DNA of 64,000 nt from CAVWNR01 sp963756525 (GCA_963756525.1 CAVWNR010000005.1:1-64000); one strand, 5' to 3'. Shown: positions 17,770 to 28,455, numbered from the stretch's first letter. Notes: generated by a model not told the origin, from the letters alone. Numbers and translations are program-made.

Positions 17770-18704
17770 TGATCCGCACCCTCAAGTGCATGGTCGCACT
17801 GGCGCTTATCGCAGCATTCGGAGTAGCTGTTCCCGCCTTTCAGGAAGTTGCCGGAGCAGGTGTGCCATGCGCGCTCCATGCGGGATATGGCAGCTTCAAC
17901 GATCAGACAGGGGTCTTGGTTGATGGCAGGTGTCGGCCGGTCGGGGGCGGAACGGGCGGCGGCAGTGGCGGTGGGGATTCGTCGTCTTCGGCCCCGGCGC
18001 CGGTGACGAAGACGGTGAATTGCGGGCGGCCGCGGGCGTCGCGGGCCGACGTGCACGACTCGTGGAACATCGCCGAGTGCGGGGCGAACGAGAAGGCCTG
18101 CCTGCTGGCCGACCCGGCCACCGGCAAGCCAAAGCCGGTGGACGCGGTGGGACTGCTGCAGCAGGATCCGGCGACCAAGGCGTGGACGCTGCAGAGCGTG
18201 TGGTGTCCCGCGAACAGCACTCCGGTGCCCGACCTGAACACCATCTACGACGAGGTGGTCAAGCTGCTGCCGGCGGTGCCGATCGCGGCCGTGCCGCCCA
18301 ACCACCGGACGCTGGTGAACATCCAGACGATCGTGTGGGCGCAGACCGCCGCGGACCGTGACCTCGGCACCGTGCGGGTGGTGGGTCTGCCGGTGCACCT
18401 GCGCCTGCACTTCGACCATGGCGACTGGGTGTTCGGCGACGGCAGCACCGACACCGCCCATACGCCGGGTCAGCCGTTCACCCAAGCCGACTACTGCAAC
18501 ACGGCGCAGTGCCCCGGCTTCTACGGGCACACCTACACCAGCACCGGCCGGATGACCCTGGAGCTGGCCGTCTCGTGGACCGCCGAGTACAGCCTCGACG
18601 GCGCGCACTGGAACCCGGTCAGCGGCGCCGCACTGCAGGGACCGCGCACCAGCGCTGCGCTGACCGTGCTGCAGGCCCGCAGCGAGCTGGTCCCCGTCAA
18701 CTGA
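17766..18704 (+). CDS. Secreted protein of unknown function, PKD-like
   Basis: 312 residues. Tandem ATGs at 17766 and 17769 overlap the upstream stop. Signal peptide (IRTLKCMVALALIAAFGVAV), then a Cys-containing segment, a Gly/Ser spacer (GGGTGGGSGGG) and a beta-rich C-terminal half. That half includes WVFGDGSTDTAHTPGQPF followed by GFYGHTYTSTGRMTLELAV, which resembles a PKD fold (GDG, then H-TY). Six or more Cys suggest disulfides outside the cell. Partner of the lipoprotein encoded immediately upstream. Function unknown. Confidence 0.65.
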   Translation: MMIRTLKCMVALALIAAFGVAVPAFQEVAGAGVPCALHAGYGSFNDQTGVLVDGRCRPVGGGTGGGSGGGDSSSSAPAPVTKTVNCGRPRASRADVHDSWNIAECGANEKACLLADPATGKPKPVDAVGLLQQDPATKAWTLQSVWCPANSTPVPDLNTIYDEVVKLLPAVPIAAVPPNHRTLVNIQTIVWAQTAADRDLGTVRVVGLPVHLRLHFDHGDWVFGDGSTDTAHTPGQPFTQADYCNTAQCPGFYGHTYTSTGRMTLELAVSWTAEYSLDGAHWNPVSGAALQGPRTSAALTVLQARSELVPVN

Positions 18705-19363
18705 TGCGGCAGGATGGCGCGGTGAGCCTCGTGTACGACTGCGCCGATCCGCAGGTGCGCCCGAACGCGATCGCCGCCGCAGCCCGCAGCGTCCAGTCCG
18801 GCCAGCTCGTCGTGCTGCCGACGGACACCGTCTACGGCATCGGCGCGGACGCGTTCGACGCCGCGGCCGTCGCCGACCTGCTGGCCGCGAAGGGGCGGGG
18901 ACGCGACATGCCGGTCCCGGTGCTGGTCGGGTCATGGGACACCATCGACGGGCTGGTCAGCTACGTTCCGGCGCAGACCAGGTCGCTCATCGAGGCGTTC
19001 TGGCCCGGTGGGCTCACGCTCATCGTCGAGCAGGCACCATCCCTGTCGTGGGACCTCGGCGACGCCCGCGGCACCGTTGCCATCCGCATGCCGTTGCACC
19101 CCGTCGCGCTCGAGCTGCTGTCGGTGACCGGGCCGATGGCGGTCTCCAGCGCCAACCGCACCGGCCGGGCTCCCGCGCTGAGCGCGGCGGAGGCGCAGGA
19201 GCAGCTCGGCGACAGCGTGCAGGTCTACCTCGACGGCGGCCCGGCGACGGTCGGAGTCGCGTCGACCATCGTCGACGTGACCACCGAGACGCCGCGGGTG
19301 CTGCGTGCGGGCGCGGTGAGCGTCGAAGCGCTGCGGGCCGTCGCGCCGTCCGTCGCTGTTTAG
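18704..19363 (+). CDS. sua5: L-threonylcarbamoyladenylate synthase
   Basis: Sua5/YrdC/YwlC family enzyme making threonylcarbamoyl-AMP for t6A37 of ANN-decoding tRNAs. About 219 residues from ATG at 18704 (overlapping the preceding stop, TGATG); GTG at 18722 is an alternative start. Motifs: VVLPTDTVYGIGADAF, KGRGRDMPVPVLV, EAFWPGGLTLIV, RMPLHP and AVSSANRTGR. Conserved neighbour of prmC and wecA in actinobacteria. Confidence 0.93.
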   Translation: MRQDGAVSLVYDCADPQVRPNAIAAAARSVQSGQLVVLPTDTVYGIGADAFDAAAVADLLAAKGRGRDMPVPVLVGSWDTIDGLVSYVPAQTRSLIEAFWPGGLTLIVEQAPSLSWDLGDARGTVAIRMPLHPVALELLSVTGPMAVSSANRTGRAPALSAAEAQEQLGDSVQVYLDGGPATVGVASTIVDVTTETPRVLRAGAVSVEALRAVAPSVAV

Positions 19364-19530
19364 CGGCGGTGAGCCGACCGACAGACGCCGGTCCGCGTTA
19401 ACCAGGCGCCAGGGCGCATCGCGCCTCGGATAGGCGCTTTGCACAGGCGGATTCGCTAACCTCTATGCGCACGGCGCGGTGCTTGCCGTGCCTGTGCAGC
19501 CCACCGATCACGGGAGGAGCACCCCGCCAG

Positions 19531-20709
19531 GTGCATCCCAGCCTGGAGTACGCGCTCGTCTGCTGCGTCGCAGCCGCGAGTTGCTACCTGCTCACCTCGC
19601 TAGCCCGCGTGGTGGCAATCCGGTGGGGTGCGATCGCCAAACCCCGCGATCGGGACGTGCACGCGGTGGCCACCCCGCGGCTCGGAGGTACTGCGCTGTT
19701 CGCCGGCTTCGGCCTCGCGATCCTCGTGGCCAACCAGCTGCCGACGCTTCGCTCGACGTTCATCGACCCGAACGGCGCCGACATCGGCTGGGTCGTTGCC
19801 GCCGCGGCGCTGATCTGCGCGATCGGCGTGCTCGACGACCGCTACGAGCTGGACTGGGTCACCAAGCTCGCCGGGCAGGTCGCCGCGACCGGCCTGATGG
19901 TGACCCAGGGCGGCGTACAGATGGCATTCGTCTACGTGCCCGGGGCGGGCACGGTCTCACTCGGGCGCGACGTCGCCATCCCGCTGACCATCCTGCTCGC
20001 GGTAGTGACGATCAACGCGCTCAACTTCATCGACGGCCTGGACGGCCTGGCCGCCGGCGTCACCGCCATCGGCGCCATCGCCTTCTTCGTCTTCGCCTAC
20101 CACCTCGCGGCGATCGGCGACACAGACGTCGCCGCGGCGCCGACCCTCCTGTCGGCGGCGCTGGGCGGCGCCTGCATCGGGTTCCTGCCGCACAACTTCT
20201 CGCCGGCACGCATCTTTATGGGTGACTCGGGATCCATGCTGGTCGGGTTGCTGCTCTCGGCCGCGGCGACAACCGCGACGACGTCGGCGGATCCGCAGTA
20301 CTTCGGCACCGTGATGGGCTCGCTGCCCCTGTGGCTGCCGCTGCTCATCCCGATCGCGGTGCTGGCGGTGCCGTTCATCGACGTGTTGCTCGCCGTCGTC
20401 CGCCGGATGCGCCGCCGGCAGTCGCCGTTCGCGCCGGACAAGCAGCACCTGCACCACCGGATGCTGGAGATCGGGCACACGCACCGGCGGGCCGTGCTGC
20501 TGCTCTACTTCTGGTCGGGTCTGCTGGCGTTCGGCGGAGTGGCCCTCTCGATCCTGCGAGAGGCCTGGATCGTGTTCGTCGCGCTGGGCGTGCTCGCCCT
20601 GTTCGGTCTGCTGGTCTCGGCCGTGCCCCGATTGCGCCCGGGGCATACGCCGGGGGCGCCCAAGCCGGCCCCGCCGCTCGAACCCATCCGCGTCGACAGC
20701 GGGCGTTAG
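19531..20709 (+). CDS. wecA: Undecaprenyl/decaprenyl-phosphate GlcNAc-1-phosphate transferase (WecA-like)
   Basis: MraY/WecA-family polyprenyl-phosphate sugar-1-phosphate transferase, 392 residues. It starts the lipid-linked sugar for cell-wall linker (arabinogalactan-type) synthesis in related organisms. I choose GTG at 19531 because GGGAGGAGC lies at 19512-19520; the frame is open back to 19465. About ten membrane segments. Catalytic motifs: GVLDDRYELDW, NALNFIDGLDGLAAG, IFMGDSGSMLVG and the loop DKQHLHHRMLEIGH. Confidence 0.92.
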   Translation: MHPSLEYALVCCVAAASCYLLTSLARVVAIRWGAIAKPRDRDVHAVATPRLGGTALFAGFGLAILVANQLPTLRSTFIDPNGADIGWVVAAAALICAIGVLDDRYELDWVTKLAGQVAATGLMVTQGGVQMAFVYVPGAGTVSLGRDVAIPLTILLAVVTINALNFIDGLDGLAAGVTAIGAIAFFVFAYHLAAIGDTDVAAAPTLLSAALGGACIGFLPHNFSPARIFMGDSGSMLVGLLLSAAATTATTSADPQYFGTVMGSLPLWLPLLIPIAVLAVPFIDVLLAVVRRMRRRQSPFAPDKQHLHHRMLEIGHTHRRAVLLLYFWSGLLAFGGVALSILREAWIVFVALGVLALFGLLVSAVPRLRPGHTPGAPKPAPPLEPIRVDSGR

Positions 20710-21086
20710 TGGCCCGCGCGCACTGGGTGCTACTGGCGCTGATCACGGTTGCCGGCACCGTCGGGTTCGCGGCGCTGTCGCCGGCCGGCAGCCGCGCCGC
20801 ACTGAGCTTCCTCGCCGGACTCGCCGCGGCCGGCGGGGTTCTGGGCGGTGGGGTCGCGGCGGTGCGCTGGTCCGGCCGGGCGGCGCCGGCACTGGGAATG
20901 GCGGTCGCGATGCTCACCTACGTCACGACGATGGTGATCTTCGCCGCGGTGCTCGCGGTGGCCAGCCCACGCGTGATCGATCCGTGGGGCTTCGCCGCCG
21001 GCCTGGTCGGCGCCGTGGTCGTCTGGACGCCCGCACAGTTCCGCTCCGCCGCGCCGCCGCAGCGACCGCGCTCTCCCAGCGGATGA
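20709..21086 (+). CDS. AtpI-like membrane protein (Rv1303 position)
   Basis: 125 residues. GTG at 20709 overlaps the wecA stop (TAGTG). Four hydrophobic segments fill almost the whole protein, ending with a basic Pro-rich tail. By position (wecA, this gene, atpB) and topology it matches the ATP synthase I-like family of actinobacteria. The family assists assembly of the c-ring or supports ion supply in other bacteria. Sequence itself is not diagnostic. Confidence 0.65.
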   Translation: MARAHWVLLALITVAGTVGFAALSPAGSRAALSFLAGLAAAGGVLGGGVAAVRWSGRAAPALGMAVAMLTYVTTMVIFAAVLAVASPRVIDPWGFAAGLVGAVVVWTPAQFRSAAPPQRPRSPSG

Positions 21087-21141
21087 TCGCGCCACGCCGG
21101 ATCGAGATCGCCCCGGCACGCGCCGCAGACCCGCACACTGT

Positions 21142-21147
21142 TAGAGT
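21142..21147 (+). promoter_or_regulatory. Candidate -10 element before the atp operon
   Basis: TAGAGT lies 10 bases before the ATG at 21158, in CACTGTTAGAGTG, and no strong ribosome-binding site follows. It could start the atpZ-atpB transcript. No -35 is evident. Confidence 0.35.
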
Positions 21148-21157
21148 GCCCGAGGCG

Positions 21158-21466
21158 ATGACCAAACAGACATCGCCACGTAGTCCTACCCAGGGCGGCG
21201 GCGACCCGTGGGCGGCCTTCGGTTACCTTGTTGCCGGAGTCGGCTTCTACGGATTTCTCGGCTGGGGGCTGGGTGTCTGGTTGCACGCCAGTTACCTGAC
21301 GCCGGTCGGGATCCTCTTCGGTGCCACCCTCGCGCTCGGGCTGGTGTTCCACCAGTACGGGCGGGGGCCGCGTGCGGGTAGCGACCAAGACCGGACCACC
21401 ACCACGCCGCGGGCGGCGGTACCGCCACCCGACAAGCCGACCGACGACGGAGGAGGCGCCGAGTGA
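21158..21466 (+). CDS. AtpZ/AtpI-type ATP synthase accessory membrane protein
   Basis: 102 residues. The motif DPWAAFGYLVAGVGFYGFLGW and two membrane segments, followed by a charged tail, match the AtpZ/ATP synthase subunit I superfamily. ATG at 21158; the frame is open further upstream without homology. The stop overlaps the atpB GTG by 4 bases, supporting co-translation with the F0 genes. Together with the preceding four-segment protein it gives two accessory membrane proteins before atpB. Confidence 0.7.
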   Translation: MTKQTSPRSPTQGGGDPWAAFGYLVAGVGFYGFLGWGLGVWLHASYLTPVGILFGATLALGLVFHQYGRGPRAGSDQDRTTTTPRAAVPPPDKPTDDGGGAE

Positions 21467-22260
21467 CATACGGCCTTCTGCTCGCCGCCAACCCGGGCTT
21501 CAACGCGCCGAGTCCGGTCGAGTTCGAGTTCCCGGACATCTTCGGCGGCAACGAGGTCCTGCTGACCAAGTCCTCGCTGCTGCTCGTCCTCGCCGCGATC
21601 CTGGTCTTCGGGTTCTTCTATGCCTCGTCCCGCCGCCGGGCGGTGGTGCCGAGCCGGCTGCAGTTCGCCGGCGAGTCCGCGTACTCCTGGGTGCGCGACA
21701 GCATCGGCCGCGACATCATCGGCGAACGCGAGTTCCTGCGCTGGGTGCCGCTGCTGTTCACGATCTTCTTCTTCGTGCTGGTCAACAACCTCTACGAGCT
21801 GACGCCGTTCCTGCAGTTCCCGTCCTTCTCGCGGGTGAGCTACGCATACGGCCTGGCGGTCATCGTCTGGGTCATTTACAACGGCGTGGGGATCAAGCGA
21901 TACGGCCCGATCCGCTACCTCAAGAACACGACCGTTCCCGCGGGCGTTCCGAAGGTCATCCTTCCGCTGCTTATCCCGCTCGAGTTCCTCTCCAACATCC
22001 TCGTCCGTCCGGTGACGCTCTCGCTGCGGCTGTTCGCGAACATGTTCGCCGGGCATCTGTTGCTGCTGCTCTTCTCCAGCGGCGCGGCCTACCTGCTCAT
22101 CCACGCCACCGGGCCGCTGGTCAAGCCCGCCGGCGTGCTGTCGTTCCTCATGGGAGTCGCCGTCGGCTTCCTCGAATTCATCGTCGGCATCCTGCAGGCG
22201 TACGTGTTCGCCCTCCTCACCGCCACCTACATCGCGGGCGCGCTGGCGTCCGAGCACTGA
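21463..22260 (+). CDS. atpB: ATP synthase F0 subunit a
   Basis: 265 residues, GTG at 21463. Membrane subunit forming the proton half-channels. The essential Arg is R189 in LSLRLFANMFAGH. Several hydrophobic helices, and the C-terminal helix GFLEFIVGILQAYVFALLTATYI is typical. First structural gene of the eight-gene atpBEFHAGDC operon. Confidence 0.97.
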   Translation: MTYGLLLAANPGFNAPSPVEFEFPDIFGGNEVLLTKSSLLLVLAAILVFGFFYASSRRRAVVPSRLQFAGESAYSWVRDSIGRDIIGEREFLRWVPLLFTIFFFVLVNNLYELTPFLQFPSFSRVSYAYGLAVIVWVIYNGVGIKRYGPIRYLKNTTVPAGVPKVILPLLIPLEFLSNILVRPVTLSLRLFANMFAGHLLLLLFSSGAAYLLIHATGPLVKPAGVLSFLMGVAVGFLEFIVGILQAYVFALLTATYIAGALASEH

Positions 22261-22321
22261 CGAACCCCGCCGCGCCCTGCGGTTCTCGCCGGGACGCACA
22301 CACGATGGAAAGGAAGCCCCA

Positions 22322-22528
22322 ATGGCTGGCTCGCTCAACATGATCGGCTACGGCCTTGCTGCTGTTGGCCCGGGTATCGGCATCGGCCTGATCTTCGCGG
22401 CCTACATCAACGGCACGGCCCGCCAGCCGGAGATGCAGAGCCGCCTGCAGCCGATCGCCATCCTCGGGTTCGCGCTCGCCGAGGCGCTTGCCATCATCGG
22501 TATCGCGCTCGCCTTCGTCCTGAAGTAA
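22322..22528 (+). CDS. atpE: ATP synthase F0 subunit c
   Basis: 68-residue hairpin of two membrane helices. The proton-carrying carboxylate is Glu54 (ALAEALAIIG), and the polar loop is ARQPE (34-38). The first helix has the Gly-rich GPGIGIGL packing motif. No Na+-type ligand set (Q and ES/T pair) is seen, so proton coupling is expected. GGAAAGGAAG at 22307-22316 serves as ribosome-binding site. Confidence 0.97.
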   Translation: MAGSLNMIGYGLAAVGPGIGIGLIFAAYINGTARQPEMQSRLQPIAILGFALAEALAIIGIALAFVLK

Positions 22529-22568
22529 GCACCACCCGCCGCCGCCCCACGAGATCGAGGTCAGCACC

Positions 22569-23135
22569 ATGACTACTCACCTCGCCGCTGGTGTCCACCT
22601 GGCCGAGAAGGTCAACGAGCCGAACCCGCTGATGCCGACCTGGGCGGAGTTCATCCTCATCTGCGTGATCTTCCTGGCGCTCTGGTACCTGATCGCCAAG
22701 TTCGTCGCGCCCCGGTTCGAGGCCGCGTTCGAGGCGCGCCGGGACGCCATCGAAGGCGGCATCGAGCGCGCCGAAGCCGCACAGTACGAGGCCCAGCGCG
22801 AGCTGGAGCTCTATCACCGCCAGCTCGCCGGGGCCCGCGGCGAGGCGGCGCAGATCCGCGAGGCAGCACGCGCCGAAGCGCAGCGCATTGTCGAGCAGCT
22901 ACGGGCGGAGGCCGTCGAGCAGTCGGCCCGGATCGTGGCACACGGCGAGGAGCAGCTGCAGGCGCAGCGCGCCCGGGTCGTCCGCGAGCTGCGCGCAGAG
23001 ATCGGGACGCTCGCGATCGAGCTCTCCGAAAAGATCGTCGGCGCACGGCTGTCCGACGACGCGCAGGTACGCGCTACCGTCGATGCATTCCTCTCCGACC
23101 TCGAGGAACGGGACAGGGCGGGTAGCCGAGCATGA
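22569..23135 (+). CDS. atpF: ATP synthase F0 subunit b
   Basis: 188 residues: one membrane helix (FILICVIFLALWYLIAKFV) followed by a long charged coiled-coil stalk (RDAIEGGIERAEAAQYEAQ and on). Peripheral stator arm. The stop overlaps atpH by 4 bases. Unlike mycobacteria, where a second b copy is fused to delta, delta here is a separate gene. Confidence 0.96.
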   Translation: MTTHLAAGVHLAEKVNEPNPLMPTWAEFILICVIFLALWYLIAKFVAPRFEAAFEARRDAIEGGIERAEAAQYEAQRELELYHRQLAGARGEAAQIREAARAEAQRIVEQLRAEAVEQSARIVAHGEEQLQAQRARVVRELRAEIGTLAIELSEKIVGARLSDDAQVRATVDAFLSDLEERDRAGSRA

Positions 23136-23947
23136 TCCACGCCGCGAGCCGTGCCGCGCTGGCGAGCCTGCGCGCGCACGTCGACCGTGCCGGCGTGTCG
23201 CTCGACCAGCTGCCTTCGCTGGCCCGGGACCTTTACGCGGTAGCGGATCTGCTGGTCGCCCAGCCGCGGCTGCGGCGCACCGTCGCCGATCCGGCGACCC
23301 CGCCCGAGGGGCGCCGCGGGCTGGCGGCGGCGCTGCTGTCCGGCAAGGTCAGTGACCGGGCGCTGGACGTCGTCCAGGCGGCGGTCAGCGAGCGCTGGTC
23401 CTCACCATGGGATCTCGCCGACGCGCTCGAGCTCGTCGGCGACGACGCGCTGATCGCCGCCGGCCAGCAGCAGGGCGTGCTGGACGACGTCGAGGACGAG
23501 CTGTTCCGCTTCGAGCGGGTGCTCGACGTGGAATCACGGCTCACCACGCTGTTCGACGAGATGGCCGTTCCGGCGCCGCGGCGGGTCGAGCTACTGCACG
23601 GCGTGCTGGACGGGAAGGTCCAGCCGATCACCATGTCGCTGCTCGAGCACGCCGTCGCGAGCACGCGCCGGCGCAGCATCGAGCTGGCCATCGACCAGCT
23701 GCTCGAGGCCGCCGCCGGCTACCAGTCGCGCTGGATCGCCCGAGTGATCTCCGCCGTCGAGCTCACCGACGAGCAGGAGACCCGCCTCGCCGCTGTGCTG
23801 CAGGACATGTACGGGCGGCCCATCGCCGTACGGACGGCCATCGAGCCGTCCGTCCAGGGCGGCCTGCTGATCCGCATCGGCGACGAGGTGATCGACGGCA
23901 GCGTCGCCGCCCGCTTCGCCGCGGCCCGCAAGGCGCTCGCCGGATGA
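23132..23947 (+). CDS. atpH: ATP synthase F1 subunit delta
   Basis: 271 residues, longer than the about 180 of most bacteria but usual for non-mycobacterial actinobacteria. The C-terminal part AVELTDEQETRLAAVLQDMYGRPI and QGGLLIRIGDEVIDGSVAARF is the conserved delta motif. It joins the stator to the top of F1. ATG overlaps the atpF stop. Confidence 0.95.
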   Translation: MIHAASRAALASLRAHVDRAGVSLDQLPSLARDLYAVADLLVAQPRLRRTVADPATPPEGRRGLAAALLSGKVSDRALDVVQAAVSERWSSPWDLADALELVGDDALIAAGQQQGVLDDVEDELFRFERVLDVESRLTTLFDEMAVPAPRRVELLHGVLDGKVQPITMSLLEHAVASTRRRSIELAIDQLLEAAAGYQSRWIARVISAVELTDEQETRLAAVLQDMYGRPIAVRTAIEPSVQGGLLIRIGDEVIDGSVAARFAAARKALAG

Positions 23948-23999
23948 GCACCGCGTCCGCCAGATACCACCAGACGACCGCACGAGACAGGATGAGTTG

Positions 24000-25571
24000 A
24001 TGGCAGAGCTCACGATCTCCGCAGACGAGATCCGCAGCGCGATCGAGGACTACGTCGCCTCCTACACGCCCGAGGCCTCCCGCGAGGAGCTGGGCGTGGT
24101 CGCCGAGACCGGCGACGGCATCGCCCGCGTCGAGGGGTTGCCGAGCGCCATGACGAACGAGCTGCTCGAGTTCGAGGGCGGCACGCTGGGCATCGCGCTG
24201 AACCTGGACGTGCGCGAGATCGGCGTCGTCGTCCTCGGTGACGCGTCCCGGATCGAGGAGGGTCAGCAGGTCAAGCGCACCGGCGAGATCCTCTCGGTGC
24301 CAGTGGGGGACGGCTTCCTCGGCCGGGTGGTCAACCCGCTCGGCCAGCCCATCGACGGCAACGGCGACATCGCACCGCTGGACGGGCGGCGTGCCCTCGA
24401 ACTGCAGGCGCCCAGCGTGGTGCAGCGGCAGGAGGTCAACGAGCCGCTGCTGACCGGCATCAAGGCGATCGACTCGATGACCGCGATCGGGCGCGGCCAG
24501 CGCCAGCTGATCATCGGCGACCGGCAGACCGGCAAGACCACCGTCTGCCTGGACGCGATCATCAACCAGCGCGACGACTGGAGGTCGGGCGACCCGAAGA
24601 AGCAGGTGCGCTGCATCTACGTCGCGATCGGGCAGAAGGGCTCGACGATCGCCGCGGCCCGGCAGACACTCGAGGACGCCGGCGCCATGGACTACACCAC
24701 CATCGTCGCCGCCCCGGCCTCGGACGCGGCCGGCTTCAAGTACCTCGCGCCCTACACCGGCTCCGCGATCGGCCAGCACTGGATGTACCAGGGCGAGCAC
24801 GTGCTGATCGTCTTCGACGACCTCACCAAGCAGGCCGAGGCCTACCGCGCGGTCTCGCTGCTGCTGCGCCGCCCGCCGGGCCGTGAGGCGTACCCGGGCG
24901 ACGTGTTCTACCTGCACTCCCGGCTGCTCGAGCGATGCGCAAAGCTTTCCGACGAGTTGGGTGCGGGTTCGATGACCGGCCTGCCGATCATCGAGACCAA
25001 GGGCAACGACGTCTCGGCCTACATCCCGACCAACGTCATCTCCATCACCGACGGCCAGTGCTTCCTCGAGACCGACCTGTTCAACGCGGGCGTCCGGCCG
25101 GCCATCAACGTCGGCATCTCGGTCTCCCGGGTCGGCGGCGCGGCGCAAACCAAGGCGCTGCGGGGGGTCTCCGGGCGGCTGCGCCTGGACCTCGCGCAGT
25201 ACCGCGAGCTGGAGGCGTTCGCCGCGTTCGGCTCCGACCTGGACAGGGCCAGCCAGCAGCAGCTGCGCCGCGGGGCCCGGCTGGTCGAGCTGCTCAAGCA
25301 GCCGGCATCCTCGCCGCTGCCGCCCGAGCGCGAGGTGGTCTCGATCTGGGCCGGGACGACCGGGCAGCTCGACGATCTCGAGGTCTCCGACGTCCGGCGT
25401 TTCGAGGCGGAGCTGCACGAGTACATCGCGCACAACAAGCCGGAGATCTTCAAGACCATCGCGACCGGCGCCAAGCTCGACGAGGACACCGAGGCCGCCC
25501 TGCAGGCAGCGGCGGAAGAGGTCAAAGCGCAGTTCCGGGCGTCCGCCGAAGCCGCCGCGGTCGGCGAGTAG
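24000..25571 (+). CDS. atpA: ATP synthase F1 subunit alpha
   Basis: 523 residues from ATG at 24000; TTG at 23997 is in frame just upstream. Non-catalytic nucleotide-binding subunit. Walker A GDRQTGKT at residues 173-180, VLIVFDDLTKQ as Walker B, and the signature PAINVGISVSRVGG near residue 370. No frameshift or unusual feature. Confidence 0.98.
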   Translation: MAELTISADEIRSAIEDYVASYTPEASREELGVVAETGDGIARVEGLPSAMTNELLEFEGGTLGIALNLDVREIGVVVLGDASRIEEGQQVKRTGEILSVPVGDGFLGRVVNPLGQPIDGNGDIAPLDGRRALELQAPSVVQRQEVNEPLLTGIKAIDSMTAIGRGQRQLIIGDRQTGKTTVCLDAIINQRDDWRSGDPKKQVRCIYVAIGQKGSTIAAARQTLEDAGAMDYTTIVAAPASDAAGFKYLAPYTGSAIGQHWMYQGEHVLIVFDDLTKQAEAYRAVSLLLRRPPGREAYPGDVFYLHSRLLERCAKLSDELGAGSMTGLPIIETKGNDVSAYIPTNVISITDGQCFLETDLFNAGVRPAINVGISVSRVGGAAQTKALRGVSGRLRLDLAQYRELEAFAAFGSDLDRASQQQLRRGARLVELLKQPASSPLPPEREVVSIWAGTTGQLDDLEVSDVRRFEAELHEYIAHNKPEIFKTIATGAKLDEDTEAALQAAAEEVKAQFRASAEAAAVGE

Positions 25572-25614
25572 CCGGTGAACGGATGAGCGCGGTGCGTGCA
25601 GAGCAGAGGCGGTA

Positions 25615-26544
25615 ATGGGCGCGCAGCTTCGCATCTACCGGCGCCGGATCCGGTCGGTGCAGTCGACCAACAAGATCACGAAGGCGATGGAGCTCGTCGC
25701 TGCGTCGCGGATCCTCCGGGCCCAGAACCGGATGACGGCGGCCCGCCCGTACGCGGACGAGCTGACCCGGGCGCTATCCGCGCTGGGCCGTAACGCCACC
25801 CTGAAGCATCCGCTGCTCACCGGTGTCGACAATCCCGAGCGCGCCGGCATCCTGATGATCACGAGCGACCGGGGGCTGGCCGGCGCATACAACGCCAACG
25901 TGCTCAAGACGGCCAACGAGTTGGCGAACCGCCTCCGCGACGACGGCAAGGAGCCGGTCCGCTTCGTCATCGGCCGCAAGGGCGTCGGGTACTACGCCTT
26001 CCGCAACGTCGAGCTGGCCGGGCGGTGGACGGGCTTCTCCGAGCAGCCGTCCTTCCTCGACGCCCGCGACGCGACCGAGGCGATCGTCGGCGCGCTCGAG
26101 GCCACCAGCTCGGGCGAGTACGCCGACGCGCCGGGCATCGATGAGCTCTACGTGGTCTACACCCGATTCGAGTCGATGGTCAGCCAGTCCCCGACAGTGG
26201 TGCAGGCCTCGCCGCTCGGCGCGCTGGAGCGCGACGAGGAGGCTGAGCGCGACACCGGGCCGCAGCCGTCCTACGAGTTCGAGCCCGAGCCGGCGCAGCT
26301 GCTCGCGACGCTGCTGCCGCGCTATATCAGCTCGCGGATCTTCTCCGCGCTGCTCGAGTCGGCCGCGTCGGAGTCGGCCGCCCGTCGGCGGGCGATGAAG
26401 TCGGCCAGCGACAACGCCCAGGAGCTCATCCGCACCTACACCCGGCTGGCGAACGAGGCGCGCCAGGCCGAGATCACCCAGGAGATCAGCGAGATCGTCG
26501 GTGGCGCCGACGCGCTGGCCGCAGCATCAGCGGGCGGCGAGTAA
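25615..26544 (+). CDS. atpG: ATP synthase F1 subunit gamma
   Basis: 309 residues. Rotor shaft: N-terminal helix QLRIYRRRIRSVQSTNKITK and C-terminal coiled coil MKSASDNAQELIRTYTRLAN. The segment GALERDEEAERDTGPQPSYEFEPEP (described by ends only: starts GALERDEE, ends FEPEP) is an acidic insertion near residues 200-225, in the region where mycobacterial gamma carries an extra loop linked to suppression of ATP hydrolysis. Confidence 0.96.
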   Translation: MGAQLRIYRRRIRSVQSTNKITKAMELVAASRILRAQNRMTAARPYADELTRALSALGRNATLKHPLLTGVDNPERAGILMITSDRGLAGAYNANVLKTANELANRLRDDGKEPVRFVIGRKGVGYYAFRNVELAGRWTGFSEQPSFLDARDATEAIVGALEATSSGEYADAPGIDELYVVYTRFESMVSQSPTVVQASPLGALERDEEAERDTGPQPSYEFEPEPAQLLATLLPRYISSRIFSALLESAASESAARRRAMKSASDNAQELIRTYTRLANEARQAEITQEISEIVGGADALAAASAGGE

Positions 26545-26590
26545 GTGAGCGGGCGATGAGCGCTCGCGTGACGAGCATGGGAGAGTCAGC

Positions 26591-28042
<1,452 letters not shown>

Positions 28043-28047
28043 CGACG

Positions 28048-28434
28048 ATGGCGAGCATGCACGTCGAGCTCGTCTCGGTCGAACGGCCGATCTGGTCGGG
28101 CGAGGCGAGCGCGGTCTACGGCCGCACGCCGGTCGGCGAGTTCGGCGTGCTCCCCGGGCATACCCCGCTGCTCGGCGCCCTGGTGCCCGGCCACACCGTG
28201 CACATCGTCCGCGACGGCGAGCCCGACCTGCGGGTGGCCGTGCACGGCGGGTTCATCTCCGTACGCGAGGACGGCGTGTCGGTGCTCGCCGAGATGGCCG
28301 AATCCGGCGACGACATCGACGTCGAGCGGGCGCGGGCCGCGCTCTCCCGGGCGGAGGGCGACGACAGCCCCGAAGCGGCGGCCGCGCGCGACCGCGCGCT
28401 CGCCCGCCTGCGCGCCGCCGGCGAATCGGTCTGA
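28048..28434 (+). CDS. atpC: ATP synthase F1 subunit epsilon
   Basis: 128 residues from ATG at 28048 (5 bases after the atpD stop). N-terminal beta barrel with GEFGVLPGHTPLLGAL and VAVHGGFISVREDGVSVLA, then a short C-terminal helical part (RARAALSRAEGDD). Central stalk subunit; last ATP synthase gene of the operon. Confidence 0.95.
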   Translation: MASMHVELVSVERPIWSGEASAVYGRTPVGEFGVLPGHTPLLGALVPGHTVHIVRDGEPDLRVAVHGGFISVREDGVSVLAEMAESGDDIDVERARAALSRAEGDDSPEAAAARDRALARLRAAGESV

Positions 28435-28455
28435 CGACGGGCAGGAGGCAGACCG

